From NCBI GenBank assembly GCA_002812745.2, contig NCSJ02000231.1, positions 1 through 64,000 on the forward strand: DNA of 64,000 nucleotides, given 5' to 3'. The notes beneath the pieces were generated by a model. That model saw nothing but the letters and a program-made list of their open reading frames with translations, had not been told where the DNA came from and made no database searches. The position numbers and the translations under genes are program-made. Origin of the DNA: Scytalidium lignicola (Eukaryota > Ascomycota > Leotiomycetes). How positions within the stretch are numbered: position 1 is the first letter of the stretch; each line of letters begins with the position of its first letter. Positions 13,558 through 24,917 of this stretch are shown piece by piece.

Positions 13558-16255
13558 ATGTCAAGGCCACAGGTGGGCATTGAACGCTTACCTGCGCGCC
13601 GCATGAGCAACGAACCGCGAGAATCAATGAATTGCAAATCTTGTAGGAAGAGGAAGGTTGGTGCCGAGCTTTTTGTCTTTAACGCATTCCTGCCTCTTTG
13701 GCTTACCCGTTTATCTAGATCAAGTGCAATCGCCTGCGACCGACTTGTGAAGCTTGCCAAGTGTTCCAGTGCGCATGCATTTATGGTACGCTTAAACTGG
13801 CCTGCGAGTGAGGCGGATTTGGAGGTTGACAGCTAATAATTTGCCGTAGATGCAATCCCAAAGAAACGGGGCCCAAAAACCGATGTTCTGGAGGCGCTGC
13901 TGAAGAGGGTTGATGGTCTGGAGAGGAGGCTGAAGGACGAGAAGAAGGCGCACTCTCCCAATAATAATGACTCGACACAAGACACTACAGACAGCAGCTT
14001 AAATAATGCAGAATCGAAGTCCAAGCCCTCACAGCAGGATACGACGAGCTCTGCTCTGGAAGAAAATGTTCTGTTTTCACCAATAAGGTGGGTAATTGTA
14101 GTCCGTCATAGAAAGTGATCAAAATAAACTAAACTAAACTACTTGCAGTGAACCTTCGCCCATCGTCCGACCTGATGATCTCCTTGACACCTACTTCGGT
14201 CGATGCCATGGAAAAGTATACTATATACTAGATGAGACCTGGGCTCGACAGCGGATACAATCGAACCAGATGCCGAATTTCCTCCTCCTTGCTATATATG
14301 CTGTTAGCGCTAGGTTGGTCCAAGGATCTGGGTATGAAGAAAAGCACGGAGAAGCTGACAGCACTAGATATACTGCGCATCCCAAGGGATACCATGCGGC
14401 TGTAAGATTAAGTGAAGACTACGCTACTCGGGCAAGAGCAGAGTTGGATATAGATGATCCGACTATAGATTCCTTACAAGCGCTTCTACTTCTGACAATA
14501 TCTTCTACTGCCTCAGGGAAAGGAAAGAAGGCGTATATGTTATTATGTATGTGCTGTAATTACAGATCTTTAAAAAGTTAGAGCTGACAGATTATAGCTG
14601 CCGCAGTTGCAATGGCAATGGCCCTTGAATTGCATCGAGAAGCGCCCCAAAAAGCAAGGATATCACCAATCGAAAGGGAAATGCGCAGACGTCTTTTTTG
14701 GACGTGTTATGTTATGGATAAATTCACAGCATGTGGCTCGAAAAGACCATCTTTAATAGCAGACAAGTCCATTCTGCTTCGACTACCTTCCTGGTCGCCA
14801 AGCCCCGCCGTGTTACCTGTTGATGGCGAGTTCTTTCAGAGTGGATCAAATCTGCAATACCACTCCGGGACTGGCAAAAAGAGCCAGGGAAGCAGCGGCA
14901 TGTTGATTGACATCGTTCGAATTTTGGGTATCACAAATCGATATCTTGCCGCAGGCGGTGTTAAAGGGGACTCACACTTTCCCTGGCACTCATTATCAAA
15001 TCTCTCAAAAATCAGGCAGGATTTGGATATCTGGGCTTCTGGAACACAGGATGTCTTTACTTCTGTGGAAACATTATTTGGACAACCGGACAGTACAACG
15101 CCTGTACTAAGCAAGTTGATCTACCACCTTATTCATTGCTTAATATATCGGCCATTTCTTCCAATCGATCTTGCCGAGCTTGCTGGTACTGGTCAACACC
15201 AGTCATGGCAAATAGAGGCGACGAATCTTTGTTTCCTACATGCGAATGCTATAGCAGAATTGGTGGAGCTAGGAAAGCAATCTGCCGTGATCGAATGGCC
15301 TGCATTCGTTGGCTACTGTATCTGCACTGCCGGAACGGTTCATGTGCATGGTGCCCATTATAAAGGTAGACGGGAAGGAGAGGTATTTTCTGCGAGTACA
15401 GATTTCTTGTCTAGAGAGATGCAGCAATTATCGGAGCTGCGATATGCCTGGTCCTCGGTCCAGCATCAACGAGAAACCCTACAAACTATATATGGCTGCC
15501 ACTCGGAGCTGGTCAAATCTCTTGCCAGTAATCCGATGAGATATTCGCCCGTTTTCCACTTGGAGGATTTCTTCGACCGGTATAGCACGTTAGGCCAGTC
15601 CTTTGATGGAGCACATATCTCCTTTTCAGACGTGATGCAGGACGCTTCCCAAGATACTTACCAAGGCCACGACTTATACGCACCTCGAACTATGGGCAAT
15701 GGCATGTCTTCAGACGTAGCAAAATCGAAGCGACGAGCGTCGTCTTTCTCGCGCAAAAAATTAGACACAAAATTTTCAATCGGCAGCGGGTCACACGATC
15801 CTCCACTGATTTCTCCTAATGGAACTCTTCAAAAGCCCGAGCAGCACCTTACAGACCTAAACAATAACCTCATGTCCCAACCTTCAATGTTAGACCCAAC
15901 TACGAATATGTCTACCTTCTCAGCCTCAGCCTCAAGTCATGGTATGCCGAATCTTTCCAACACGCCCTTCTCCCCGCCATATGCCTTTTCATCCGTTAAC
16001 CTCCCCAACCAAACCGAGTCTTATGACCCAATGTTTGGCATGCCGCAGATGACGAGCGGCAATGGGTTTGGGTACGGTGATCACCCTCAACAGACGGTTA
16101 TGACACCTGGCGGAAGAAGTAATGGGGAGAGTACAAGCACAAATCCAGAGGAGAAGGATCCTTTCTTAAGCCTACTAGAGCAGCTGGCAGAGAATGAACA
16201 TAGTCGAGGTGGACCAAGCGAACTGGATTTCTTTTTAAGTGGAGGGAATTCTTGA
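13558..16255 (+). CDS. Zn(II)2Cys6 transcription factor with fungal-specific regulatory domain
   Basis: Five exons: 13558–13656, 13719–13785, 13850–14087, 14149–14546 and 14598–16255, totalling 2460 nt and 819 residues. Introns are 52–64 nt with canonical ends. The binuclear zinc cluster is assembled across the first intron: CKSC, six residues, [11 protein letters not shown] and a final Cys in FQCAC, i.e. C-x2-C-x6-C-x6-C-x2-C-x6-C. A basic linker (KKRGPKTD) and a leucine-heptad stretch ([15 protein letters not shown]) follow, suggesting dimerisation. The fungal_trans middle homology region covers roughly residues 190–520 (for example [21 protein letters not shown]). The Ser/Pro/Asn-rich C-terminus may activate transcription. 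The start sits in a good context (GCCATG). It lies 2.7 kb downstream of the QutR-like gene on the same strand, but its zinc cluster is unlike QutA/QA-1F, so I do not call it the quinate activator. Target genes are unknown. Confidence 0.9.
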
Positions 16256-17349
16256 TACGGAGAGGGATAATACCATGGTAATAGGAAAAGACCTGCTTAT
16301 GACTAATGTGGCGTATATAGGGGCTGGATCTTGTCATTAATCATCTTGAAGAGGCACTTCAAGGGACGGAACCGTCAACGGCACGGAGTTCGAGATCTTA
16401 TGCATGAATTTCTATCACCTTTTAGCCTCTTCGGGAGGCTGCTGACTGTTTATGTACATAATCAATTTTATGAGGATATGTAAAGTGATATAGTAAGATC
16501 ATCCGTCGCTTTTACAGTACATTGGTTTTGAGAAACGCAAGGAACAGCATGGATGATAATTACAGTAGTACTTGTGGCATTGAAGCAGAGCTGGTTGAGA
16601 GAGACTGTCCACATGATGACTAAGTCGCAGGCCCGTCACCTCCTCATTTCGCCACCAGTGCAACGCCCCAGACAGTCTTAGACGCATCCACCTCACTCAC
16701 ACCCTCCACCGACTCGCTCCGCTCCACGCGTCATTCGTTCTGACAGCCGAGAAGGGCTGAGATGCTCGACTATCTTAACTCTTCATAGGATGGGCTTTTG
16801 CCTGGCGCGGCTTGTCATCGATCTTGGTCTTCCCTTCCACATCAAGATGATTACGATCCAAACCCCGTCATACCACTAAGACACGAAAGTGTTGATCCCC
16901 AACGGCAAATGCCTGCTGCAGCCAATGGACCTGGTCCTTGAGGGGCGCCAGGATGGGGGCTGCTTTCCTGATATTTCGTAGGCTAATGTCTTATGGGGAT
17001 CCAGACTTTCATTCTCTTTGTTTTAACTTTCCTTGTTGAAAGTGTACCTAGAATACCATTTATCTTTCCGTATTATTGACTTTCCTTCTTTTAACGGTAC
17101 GCGTTCATCGAGTATATAGTACTTATGCATGGCTTCTACCTGCCCGTGTTGTCCGAGTGTTCAAACCGTTTAAGGTACAGTAGTATTTTTTCCCCGGAAG
17201 AGCNGGGGTGCTCAGCTCTCCATTGTCGATCTACCAGAAAGCTGATATTCGAGATTGAAGAACGGTTAAGTTGACCGAAAAGACTCCCTCAACCAGGTCA
17301 CTATGACTTGACTCAATTGCACCGAAATCTCCTCCAGAGTCCCTAAGAT
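16256..17349. other. Intergenic region
   Basis: About 1.1 kb with nothing I recognise. An isolated N at 17204 precedes a G run. The last 150 bp are probably the promoter and leader of the following membrane-protein gene. Confidence 0.5.
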
Positions 17350-19921
17350 ATGTCCGCAAACGGCGACTTTGTCACTCGTGGGCCTACCGTTCTTGCTGTC
17401 ACCACCACGACGATAGTTTTAGCTTCCGTGTTTGTCATCGCGAGGCTGATATCCAGGTTTTGCATCGTTAGGAGTCATACTTGGGACGACTATTGGATGA
17501 TACTTGCTTGGGTGAGAATGCGCTGTATTGTTGGGATATTAGAGAAGGGCTAAACTGATGGGGCTTTAAACAGGTACTTGCAATCGGACTATCCTTCTCA
17601 ATCAACTATGGAACTTCAAAGGGTCTTGGAAGACATACAACTGATATTCCCCCTCAATGGGTGGCTCCTCTCAAGAAATCTGAATATGTATTCTCTATAT
17701 TATACGTGAGGATTTCTTGGACCTTTTTCTTCAGATTGTGCACACACTGACTATTTATAGAATCCAGCCTTGATGGCATCAAAGAATTCAATTCTGATAT
17801 TCTACCTCCGATTGGCGCGCAATACCTGGAAAGTCCTCCGAATAGCCTCATACGTCACTCTGGCTGTTGTCAATGTCTCTAGTATCGTCCTAACTTTCCT
17901 GAACATCTTCCAATGCAGGCCTGTAAGCTTGGCTTTTACCACCGCTGCCACTGAGAGCCGATGCATTTCAATAGTAACGATATTCTTGTGCTCTGCTCCA
18001 GTTAATATCGTTACAGATCTTGCTATTCTCGTGTTGCCAATCCCGGTATTGACGAGTATGAGACTGCCTCGGAAGCAAAAGACGATCTTGTTAGTAACGT
18101 TTGGCCTCGGCATATTCGTCACGGTTGTCGATGTTGTCAGGATATATTACCTGCAAAACGCAGCGTTGGATGTGCACAACCAAGAGCTTCTATCAACGAA
18201 TGGTGGTCAAGGTGCAGATTATCCGTGGAACGCCTCCTTTGCTTTGATGTGGTCTGCAGTGGAAGTGAACGTTGGAATAATCTGTGCTTGCGTCCCAACA
18301 CTGAAACCATTAATTCTGCGAATCCTTCCAAGTATGCTTAAGGACCGTTCAGGGGAGGGATCGGATATGACGAGCTCGCAACATTCTAACCGTGTTGATA
18401 TGAGGAAACGATCTTCTCAGACATGGAATTCTATTGTTGCAACATCCACACAACAGACTGGTATTGGCCTTACCCAGCTACAATCAGTCGCTTCTCCGCC
18501 ACGAGATGATTTAGAAGAGGAGATTAGCAGGATGGGTTTCTTGACTACCCCAGATATGAATCCGGAAATGATTCGAGTTGCTCCAACTCTCTCATCCCCT
18601 AGTACAGAGCGTGAAACATATTTTGGCTTTTTTCGATATGAAAAAGCCAAAGAGTATGCTAAAAGTCAGGGGAGCAGAATCATTCAGGTATTGTCTTGTA
18701 GTAACCATTCTCTTCTTCCTATGGGGCTTTTCATATGGATTGCTCAACCATCTGAACAGCGCAATTTCAACATTAGCAGGGTACAGTACTGCCCAAACTG
18801 TTGGATTGGCTGCGATCTACTTCGGAGCCTACTTTTTTGGCGCGCTCAGCGTTGGACAGATCGCGTTGAGATGCAGTGGTTTCAAATCAACATTCATGGC
18901 TGGCCTCTGCATATATGGTATCGGAACCCTTATGTTTTGGCCATCGGCCGTTCTCACTTCATACCCGGGATTTATGATCTCAACATTCGTTGTTGGCTTT
19001 GGCCTTTCAGTTCTCGAAACAGCCGCTAATCCATTCCTCGCTCTTTGTGGGCCTCCCCGTTACGCCGAGTTCCGACTACTCCTTGCGCAGGGGGTCCAAG
19101 GCGTTGCTACAAATCTCAGTCAGATCCTCGCTCAGAAGGCTCTATTTACTGGTACACCATCTCTCCTAGATGTTCAATGGACCTATCTTGCAGTAACCCT
19201 CTTTGCTGTCGCCCTCTTGCTTTTCTTTTATTACATGCCTCTACCGGAAGCTAGCGACATCGACTTACAGATTCATGCCAATGAGCTTGGAATACCGAAA
19301 TATCACCCCCATATCTCCTGGCTGCCTGTCATATACACCACCCTTGGCCTGGGAATATTGGCACAGTTTCTTTACGTCGGGTTACAGCAATGCAATTCAA
19401 TTTGGTTCAAAGGCCTCATAGAATCTCTCGAGGGCAACACAACGCTCCTCATGTCTCCAGACAACTACGTTCTTCTTGGCCAATCCATCTTCACCATCAG
19501 TCGATTTGTCGGCGCCTTTCTCTGCCTCATCATGGAACCACGCATTCTCCTTCTCCTCATATTCATCGGAGCCTTAGCATTTTCAATACTGACTTTCACC
19601 TGGACCACTACTTCTAATAATATCGTTATATCAGTCTTCCTCACATTCATTTTCGAAGCCCCTGTTTGGCCGTTGATATTCGCCATTACGCTCCGGGGGA
19701 TGGGCAAGAACACAAAGGCCGCAGCAGCATATCTCACAGCTTCAGCAAGTGGTGGTGCTATCTTCCCTTTTGTCATGTACGGTATTATTAAACAGGGTCA
19801 TTCCTTGCAATATAGCCTATGTGTGGTTACGGCATTGTATGCATTTGCAATTCTTTTCCCTTTGTATTTGAATTTGGCTCCAGCGGCTCGAAAGCAGGTT
19901 AATGCTCGTGTGTCCAGCTAG
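17350..19921 (+). CDS. Rhodopsin/PTH11-like domain joined to FucP-type MFS transporter, frame broken in a T6 run
   Basis: Exons 17350–17511, 17574–17705 and 17761–19921. The first part (to about residue 350) is a seven-helix fungal rhodopsin/PTH11-like membrane domain with the characteristic WDDYWM after helix 1, LGRH, and NPALMASKNSILIFYLRL in helix 3. The second part, from about residue 390, is an L-fucose-permease-type MFS transporter (LFFLWGFSYGLLN, GAYFFGAL, ETAANPF). The halves are in different frames, yet no intergenic DNA separates them: the first frame stays open to 19029, far into the MFS part. Removing one T from the T6 run at 18628–18633 joins YFGFF directly to DMKKPKSML and gives one frame of 817 residues. 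Likely explanations, in order: a real fused protein with a homopolymer sequencing slip, a recent frameshift mutation, or two overlapping genes with the MFS starting at ATG 18638. The fusion reading is inference. Confidence 0.75.
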
Positions 19922-20483
19922 CTGAGGGAATTTTGGAGAGCCTTCACTTTTTTCTATACGATTTGGGGAGTCAAGTGGGTCAAGGCGTCAAAATGGTTAT
20001 TTGATTATGGAAAGCACGGAAGATAAAACTGTGATCTCAAGGTCTTGGCTTGGTGGTTAGTGGATAATACCCCTGGGAAGGAGTAGATTTTGAAGTTTTT
20101 GGGTGTGTATAGTATGACTTGATGATTGGGAAGATTTTGTGGCGGTCTATCAAAATGGGAGTTATGTTAAAATTACATATCGGGAGATTCTTAATTTAAT
20201 ATAATTAATGACTATTAATGTGGCAGTCTAACTATGTATTGTATTTGTTTGTCAAGCTCGGTATACGGACTTGGAGAAGCTTTTACTTGGTATGGTTTGG
20301 AGATTGTCATGAACTTTGCTTGTTAACTTCTCTGTTTGGGAGGGGGAAAAAGGATCTCGCTTACTCAAAAAAAAAAATGTGAATCAAATACAGAGGTACT
20401 AAAATTGAATCAAAGTAATGAGATATGAAAATTTTTTAGACAAGAAGGGAAAAAGATAAAAGAACAAAAATGAAAGCTCATAA
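19922..20483. other. Intergenic region before the tRNA gene
   Basis: AT-rich spacer between the membrane-protein gene and the tRNA. An A9 run near 20369 is the only notable simple sequence. The DNA just 3' of the tRNA on its own strand (20,400–20,483) is rich in T on the transcribed strand and could serve as an RNA polymerase III stop. Confidence 0.4.
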
Positions 20484-20574
20484 TGATCAGGCTGGGGCTC
20501 GATCCCAGGACCTTCTCGGATTTCAATGTTAAACAATGTTAACGAGATGTGATAACCAACTACACCACCCGACC
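20484..20574 (-). tRNA. tRNA-Val (anticodon AAC) with a 17-nt intron
   Basis: The reverse strand folds as a tRNA of 91 nt, 74 nt after splicing. The acceptor GGTCGGG pairs with CCTGATC (two G-T pairs) with discriminator A. The D stem is GTG/CAC, the anticodon stem TCTCG/CGAGA, and the T stem CTGGG/CCCAG. The anticodon loop reads TT-AAC-A, then a 17-nt intron (20520–20536) one base 3' of the anticodon, the standard position for nuclear tRNA introns. The A box (TGGTGTAGTTGG) fits the pol III consensus. The T loop is ATCGAGC, so position 54 is A instead of T, unusual for an elongator tRNA. Function is probable; the A54 change leaves some doubt. Confidence 0.85.
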
Positions 20575-20758
20575 AATTAGATGAGCTGTTGATAAACAAG
20601 CTGCGTATTTAGCTTTATTAATAGTTTCTTTTGACTGTTGTTTACTGCTTGAGTTGCAACATTGAAACATGTTCAAATGGCGGGTAAAGATCCAAAAATT
20701 TAGATAAATTTATTAATAAAATTGTGAACAGCCAAAAGAACGAAAACTCAACTAGTAC

Positions 20759-22882
20759 CTATTCAATCCACGATCCTGGCATCCGCTCTTCTGGTCTCTC
20801 TATCAGGTTCCAAAATTCTCCAGCAAACTCGTCTACCGGATTTGTTGTCCACACTTTCCAATCACTAGGGGAAGGCCCAAATTTGAAGTTGATTATGCGC
20901 CATGGTAGATAGTCTCCACGACCCTCCTGTACCCCTCTACTACCTCTATCCAATCCCACATAAACGTAAAATATATTTTCAGAAAAACCCCCTTTGAGCA
21001 GACTTAGCTCTCTTCTTCCATAACTGACCAAGTCAACTCCACAGTATTTAAGCTCTGTCGCCCACAGTCGAACTGGTAGAGTGAAGTCATACCCATGCCT
21101 TTTTATTTCTGTATAGTTCCTGGTGTAGTAGAAGATAAATTCGAATAGAGGAGTATCGCCAGGATGGCCCACAGAGGTGGTGAATCTAGTTGAAATCTTA
21201 CAGAGGTCTGCTTCGGCCCTAACGGCATCTGCCAGTAGCGCGCCCCAACCAGCTACATTGTCTACTCTTTTTGCTGAATGTTCGACTGCTAGACATCTCA
21301 CAATTATGAAAAGGAGTGTCTCATTGTGCTGGTTATATAGATGATAAGCAGAAGGTTCAATAGCACCGCCACCCATTGCTGTTTTAAGAATGGCAGCAGT
21401 AGTGCCCGCAACCCACCACGTATCTAAATTCATGGACCATTTGAATCGGTCCTGAAGTGACCAGTCTTTGTATGAAGGGTAAAGTTGTTGTTGCATAATA
21501 TTGAGAGCTTCTGGAGGACCCGAGAAACCCGAAGTGTATGGCGACGTAGTATTAATGTCCTGAAACACAGGTTCAAATTCAGGGAACAGCATTCGATAGA
21601 GGTCTTGCATGTGGGTGGTGTCACTCATGTAGATCCAGTCTGTTGCGAAGACATTCAAATATGCTAGTGGAGTCCTTTGAAATATGTTAGTAGGATATGA
21701 TAAGGAATGTGAAAAACATACCGTCCGAAGTAGTCTCGGGCATTGTGTTCTGTACCATTTTCTAGCAGGAATCGACAGATTTCAAGCTGCCCCGTGCCAG
21801 CGGCAACCTTTCTACCATTAGTATGACCATGTTGAATTGCTTCAAGTTACTGTTTCATGTTTCAAACTTACATGAAGTGCAGTCCTGCCCCATTCATCAC
21901 AATCGAATAGCGATGCTGATCGATTTCTTAATAGTTCCTCAAGGCCTAGGAGGTTGCCACTACGGGAATACTCAAAGATGGGTGAACGTGAAGGAATAAC
22001 ATTATGACTCCGAAGGTTCAAAGTCCATCCAGAATACGTTTGAGTAGCTTGTATCTCCCACATCCTTCTCATGAACCATGAGGGTGCTGAAGCCCACAGT
22101 CGAAACCGTTTTAGTTCCTTTCGATTTCTAATTATTAAACGATCTGAAGTAGATCTATTTAGGTGTTGTGAGCCTTCTTTTTCCATATATACAACAGGAT
22201 TTTATGAATAGCTTGTTATGTAAAGTCATCTCTTACCTCGTTCTATCAATGGTGGTAGAATAGACCTCTCTACATTGTTGAGAGGGTTCTAGTTGCAAAC
22301 CATTGGGATAAACAGGCATAGTTTGTGGCTCTGTTATTACTCTTGATGCCACGAGATTACTTGAAATCTCTTGTAGAGTTGTACTATACAAATTAGTCTA
22401 AATTTTATGTTCAGAGAAGAAGTGTACCAATTAGAACAGAGACCCAATACTCAACATTACTACATACTTGAATTGGAGTTGTTGTGCTAGCATTAGCATC
22501 GACTTTGCCCTCTCTAAGCTCTGCTTATGATTAGATAGCATCTCTTTTTTAAAACTAAGCTTCAGCGCTCCCCATCTCTTTTTTTTTTTTGAACCTCATG
22601 GTGGTATTTGTCTGCAATACAGGATAGAGAGTCCATTTCTTTTTGACAGCGCGTAAGACATCTTAAAACAGAGCGGTCAACTATTGGTGGACTGGATACA
22701 GGACTGTGACCTGCCCATCTTGCGAATACCTCGCTCAGAGTCTCAATTTCATCGATTAAATCTGTGATTTCTTGTGGACCATCTTTTATTGATTCCCAAA
22801 AGTTGTGAAGCTTCACTGCGCACTCGACCACCTGGGCAGTGAGGGATACGATGCTGATAGCAAAACCTATTGCCTCTGCCAT
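20759..22882 (-). CDS. Ankyrin protein with fungal NLR-type N-terminal domain, frame broken in an A12 run
   Basis: Five exons on the reverse strand: 22882–22468, 22383–22237, 22154–21872, 21807–21722 and 21674–20759, all with GT–AG introns of about 45–85 nt. The N-terminus (MAEAIGFAISIVSLTAQVVE, then a helical region with LIDEIETLSEVF) resembles the helical domain found at the start of many fungal NACHT/NLR-like and heterokaryon-incompatibility proteins. The middle encodes one recognisable ankyrin unit assembled across two introns (DEWGRTALHVAAGTGQLEIC ending NARDYFGRTPL). The roughly 300-residue C-terminus is not recognised. The run of 12 T at 22579–22590 (A on the coding strand) puts the frame out by one: with one more base RWGALKLSFKKEM reads on, and the summed exons become divisible by three (615 residues). 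This is either a homopolymer miscount or a frameshifted allele. A role in self/non-self signalling is only suggested by the domain. Confidence 0.7.
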
Positions 22883-23492
22883 TTGAGTGAATAATAATAA
22901 CAGTAAGAAGAATATATTGGAAATGAGATACAGATTAAGACATATCACATTTCTGAAGGAATGGACTATCTAGAGCATTTTGATTGTGAGTGTTGTAGAG
23001 CGAGGCTTAGACAATGTTGCTGCGGCTTATGGCTCTTTCCTTCCTCTGCTATTGGCTATCACGCTCTGCGCCCGATCGAGCATCTAAAATAACTTTACAT
23101 ATAAGGCTGTTATCTTTGCAGCAAAGATGAACAGGAAGCACAGTTGTAGGAATTTGAGTATGTTATGTGAGAATTCGAAGAGATGCCGTAGTTTTAAGGG
23201 AGGGGATTAGAGTTAGGTTATAGCACTTTATCTAATCCAGGAGAAATAAATGTTAATGGAGAATATAGATCATAGGTTGCAAGATAATTGCTAATAATAC
23301 TACACTCTTCAGGATAGATGAAGAATAAAAGGCACAACTACTGAGGCAGAGGTGTGCACAAACGATGTGGAGACAAGGCTAAAGCGTACAAAAGAACTGA
23401 ATAGTGAACATAATATTATCACTTTGGAATCTAATTGACCTATATCCTCATGCAAATAGCAAACCGAAAACGCCACGCTAGAAAATGCAGAC
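22883..23492. other. Intergenic region
   Basis: Convergent-to-divergent spacer between the ankyrin-protein start and the 3' end of the monooxygenase gene. AT-rich, no gene or repeat recognised. Confidence 0.45.
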
Positions 23493-24917
23493 CTACAAAT
23501 GACTCTCAAACTTTCCAACCGTCAGCGGGAACATCCCATTTTCATAAGTCTCCCAAGCCTTCTCCACCTCCCCCTCAACATCATACCCCCATAGCCATTT
23601 CTGGAAATCGGGATCTCGCCACTTATTGGGGTATCCCGGGAATGGCTTTTCGTTGAACTCAATCAACAGCCTATCCCTCTCTTTTTGCCTGGCACCATCA
23701 TGCATGTGGAACACCGTTTGTGAGTGAGATGAGACCTTTACGATGCGAGTGGAGCGGGCTTTTCGGAGGGCCTCATAGATTACGAGGACGTCAGGAATTT
23801 GGCTTCTTCGACTGACGCGGGAGAGGAGAGAACCGAGGGCTGCACTGTCTTCTACTGCCATTGCTGCTCCGGAGGCACTGAAGCTAGGTTAGTGATGTCT
23901 AGAAAATAGGCTCTGATTGACTTACAGATATGGCAGAGTAGCATGACACGCATCTCCTAACAGAGTGAATTTCCCACTTGGATGACTCCACGTTTTCATC
24001 TCTTCACTATTCTGCAGCCTCTATTTGCTCGTCTCTTGCACAATGCTCAGAAGACTCTTTAATCTTGGGTCCCAGTCTTGAAATGAGTCCATCATCTCTT
24101 GGATGTCACCAGTTGTCATATCGACATACTCGGGCAGGTTGTTGGGTCGGATCAGCACAATATTATACAGTCCACCACCTTTCGGCAAATAGCACACGAC
24201 ATGCGAATCCGGCCCCATCCAGACATTAATCGCCGGGTTATCTACAAGTTCAACTAGGTCTGGATGCTTCAACATGTCTTCTGCCTTGACAATAATTCGA
24301 TATGCAAGATCACCCATCAATTTTGGGGGATCTGCGCGGCGCAACAACGCCTCTCTGCACGCAGACTTCAACCCATCAGCGCCAATAATCAAATCGGCTC
24401 TGAACTCGGTCCCATCAGCCAAATGGGTAGAAGGTTTCTCAAAATCCACAGACTTGACCGTCGAGGCTAATAATATCGCTACGCCCAACCTCTTCGCTTC
24501 CTCGACGAGAACTTTGTGGAAATCCGCTCGATGCATATGTAGGTATGGTGCACCATATGTATCCTCCACGTATGGCATGCAGTTCTGGGTAGATAGCACC
24601 TTCCCGGCATTGTATGAGCAGAGGACGAAGCCGTGGGGTCGGACAGAATGTGATTCGATTTTGTCGAGAATGTCCCAGCTCTTGAAGATATTTGCAGAGT
24701 TTGGCGGGATTTGGATACCTGCTCCAACTTAGTTACGAATGTCAGCAGTAGAAAAGGAGGATTGTAGATAATTTCTTGGATTTGGACATACTTCGCCAAG
24801 TTTAGGGGCTTGTTCTAGTATCGTCACTCTGTGGCCACCCAGCGCAATGGCAATTGCAGCTGCCAATCCTCTTAATCCAGCCCCAACGATGGCGACATGT
24901 AACTGTGGTCTCGACAT
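23493..24917 (-). pseudogene. FAD-dependent monooxygenase (salicylate-hydroxylase-like) with a premature TAG
   Basis: Class A flavoprotein monooxygenase, the family that hydroxylates aromatic rings with NAD(P)H and O2. The N-terminus carries the Rossmann motif GAGLRGLAAA, then GAGIQIPPN, the DG motif (LIIGADGLKSACR) and the second FAD motif LGDACHATLPYL, followed by ASGAAMAVED. Exons: 24917–24788, 24727–23926 and 23877–23493, 438 residues. At 24021–24023 a TAG stands where relatives have Trp (ETSK-W-RLQN), 5' of the second FAD motif, so the product would be cut after about 310 residues. The reading frame continues cleanly beyond it. The first intron is odd: the strong GTATGT donor shifts the frame, whereas a weak GTCCAA donor four bases downstream keeps it. 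No biosynthetic cluster surrounds the gene. It is probably a recently inactivated copy, though a base-call error cannot be excluded. Confidence 0.8.

Noticed and set aside
13558..16255. Idea that this Zn2Cys6 factor is QutA/QA-1F, since it follows a QutR-like gene and has a similar length
   Set aside because: Its zinc cluster and linker ([16 protein letters not shown]) do not resemble the QutA/QA-1F pattern as I know it, and no quinate genes are adjacent.
18688..18701. A 14-nt GT...AG stretch between the rhodopsin and MFS frames
   Set aside because: Far too short for a spliceosomal intron; a one-base slip in the adjacent T6 run explains the frame change better.
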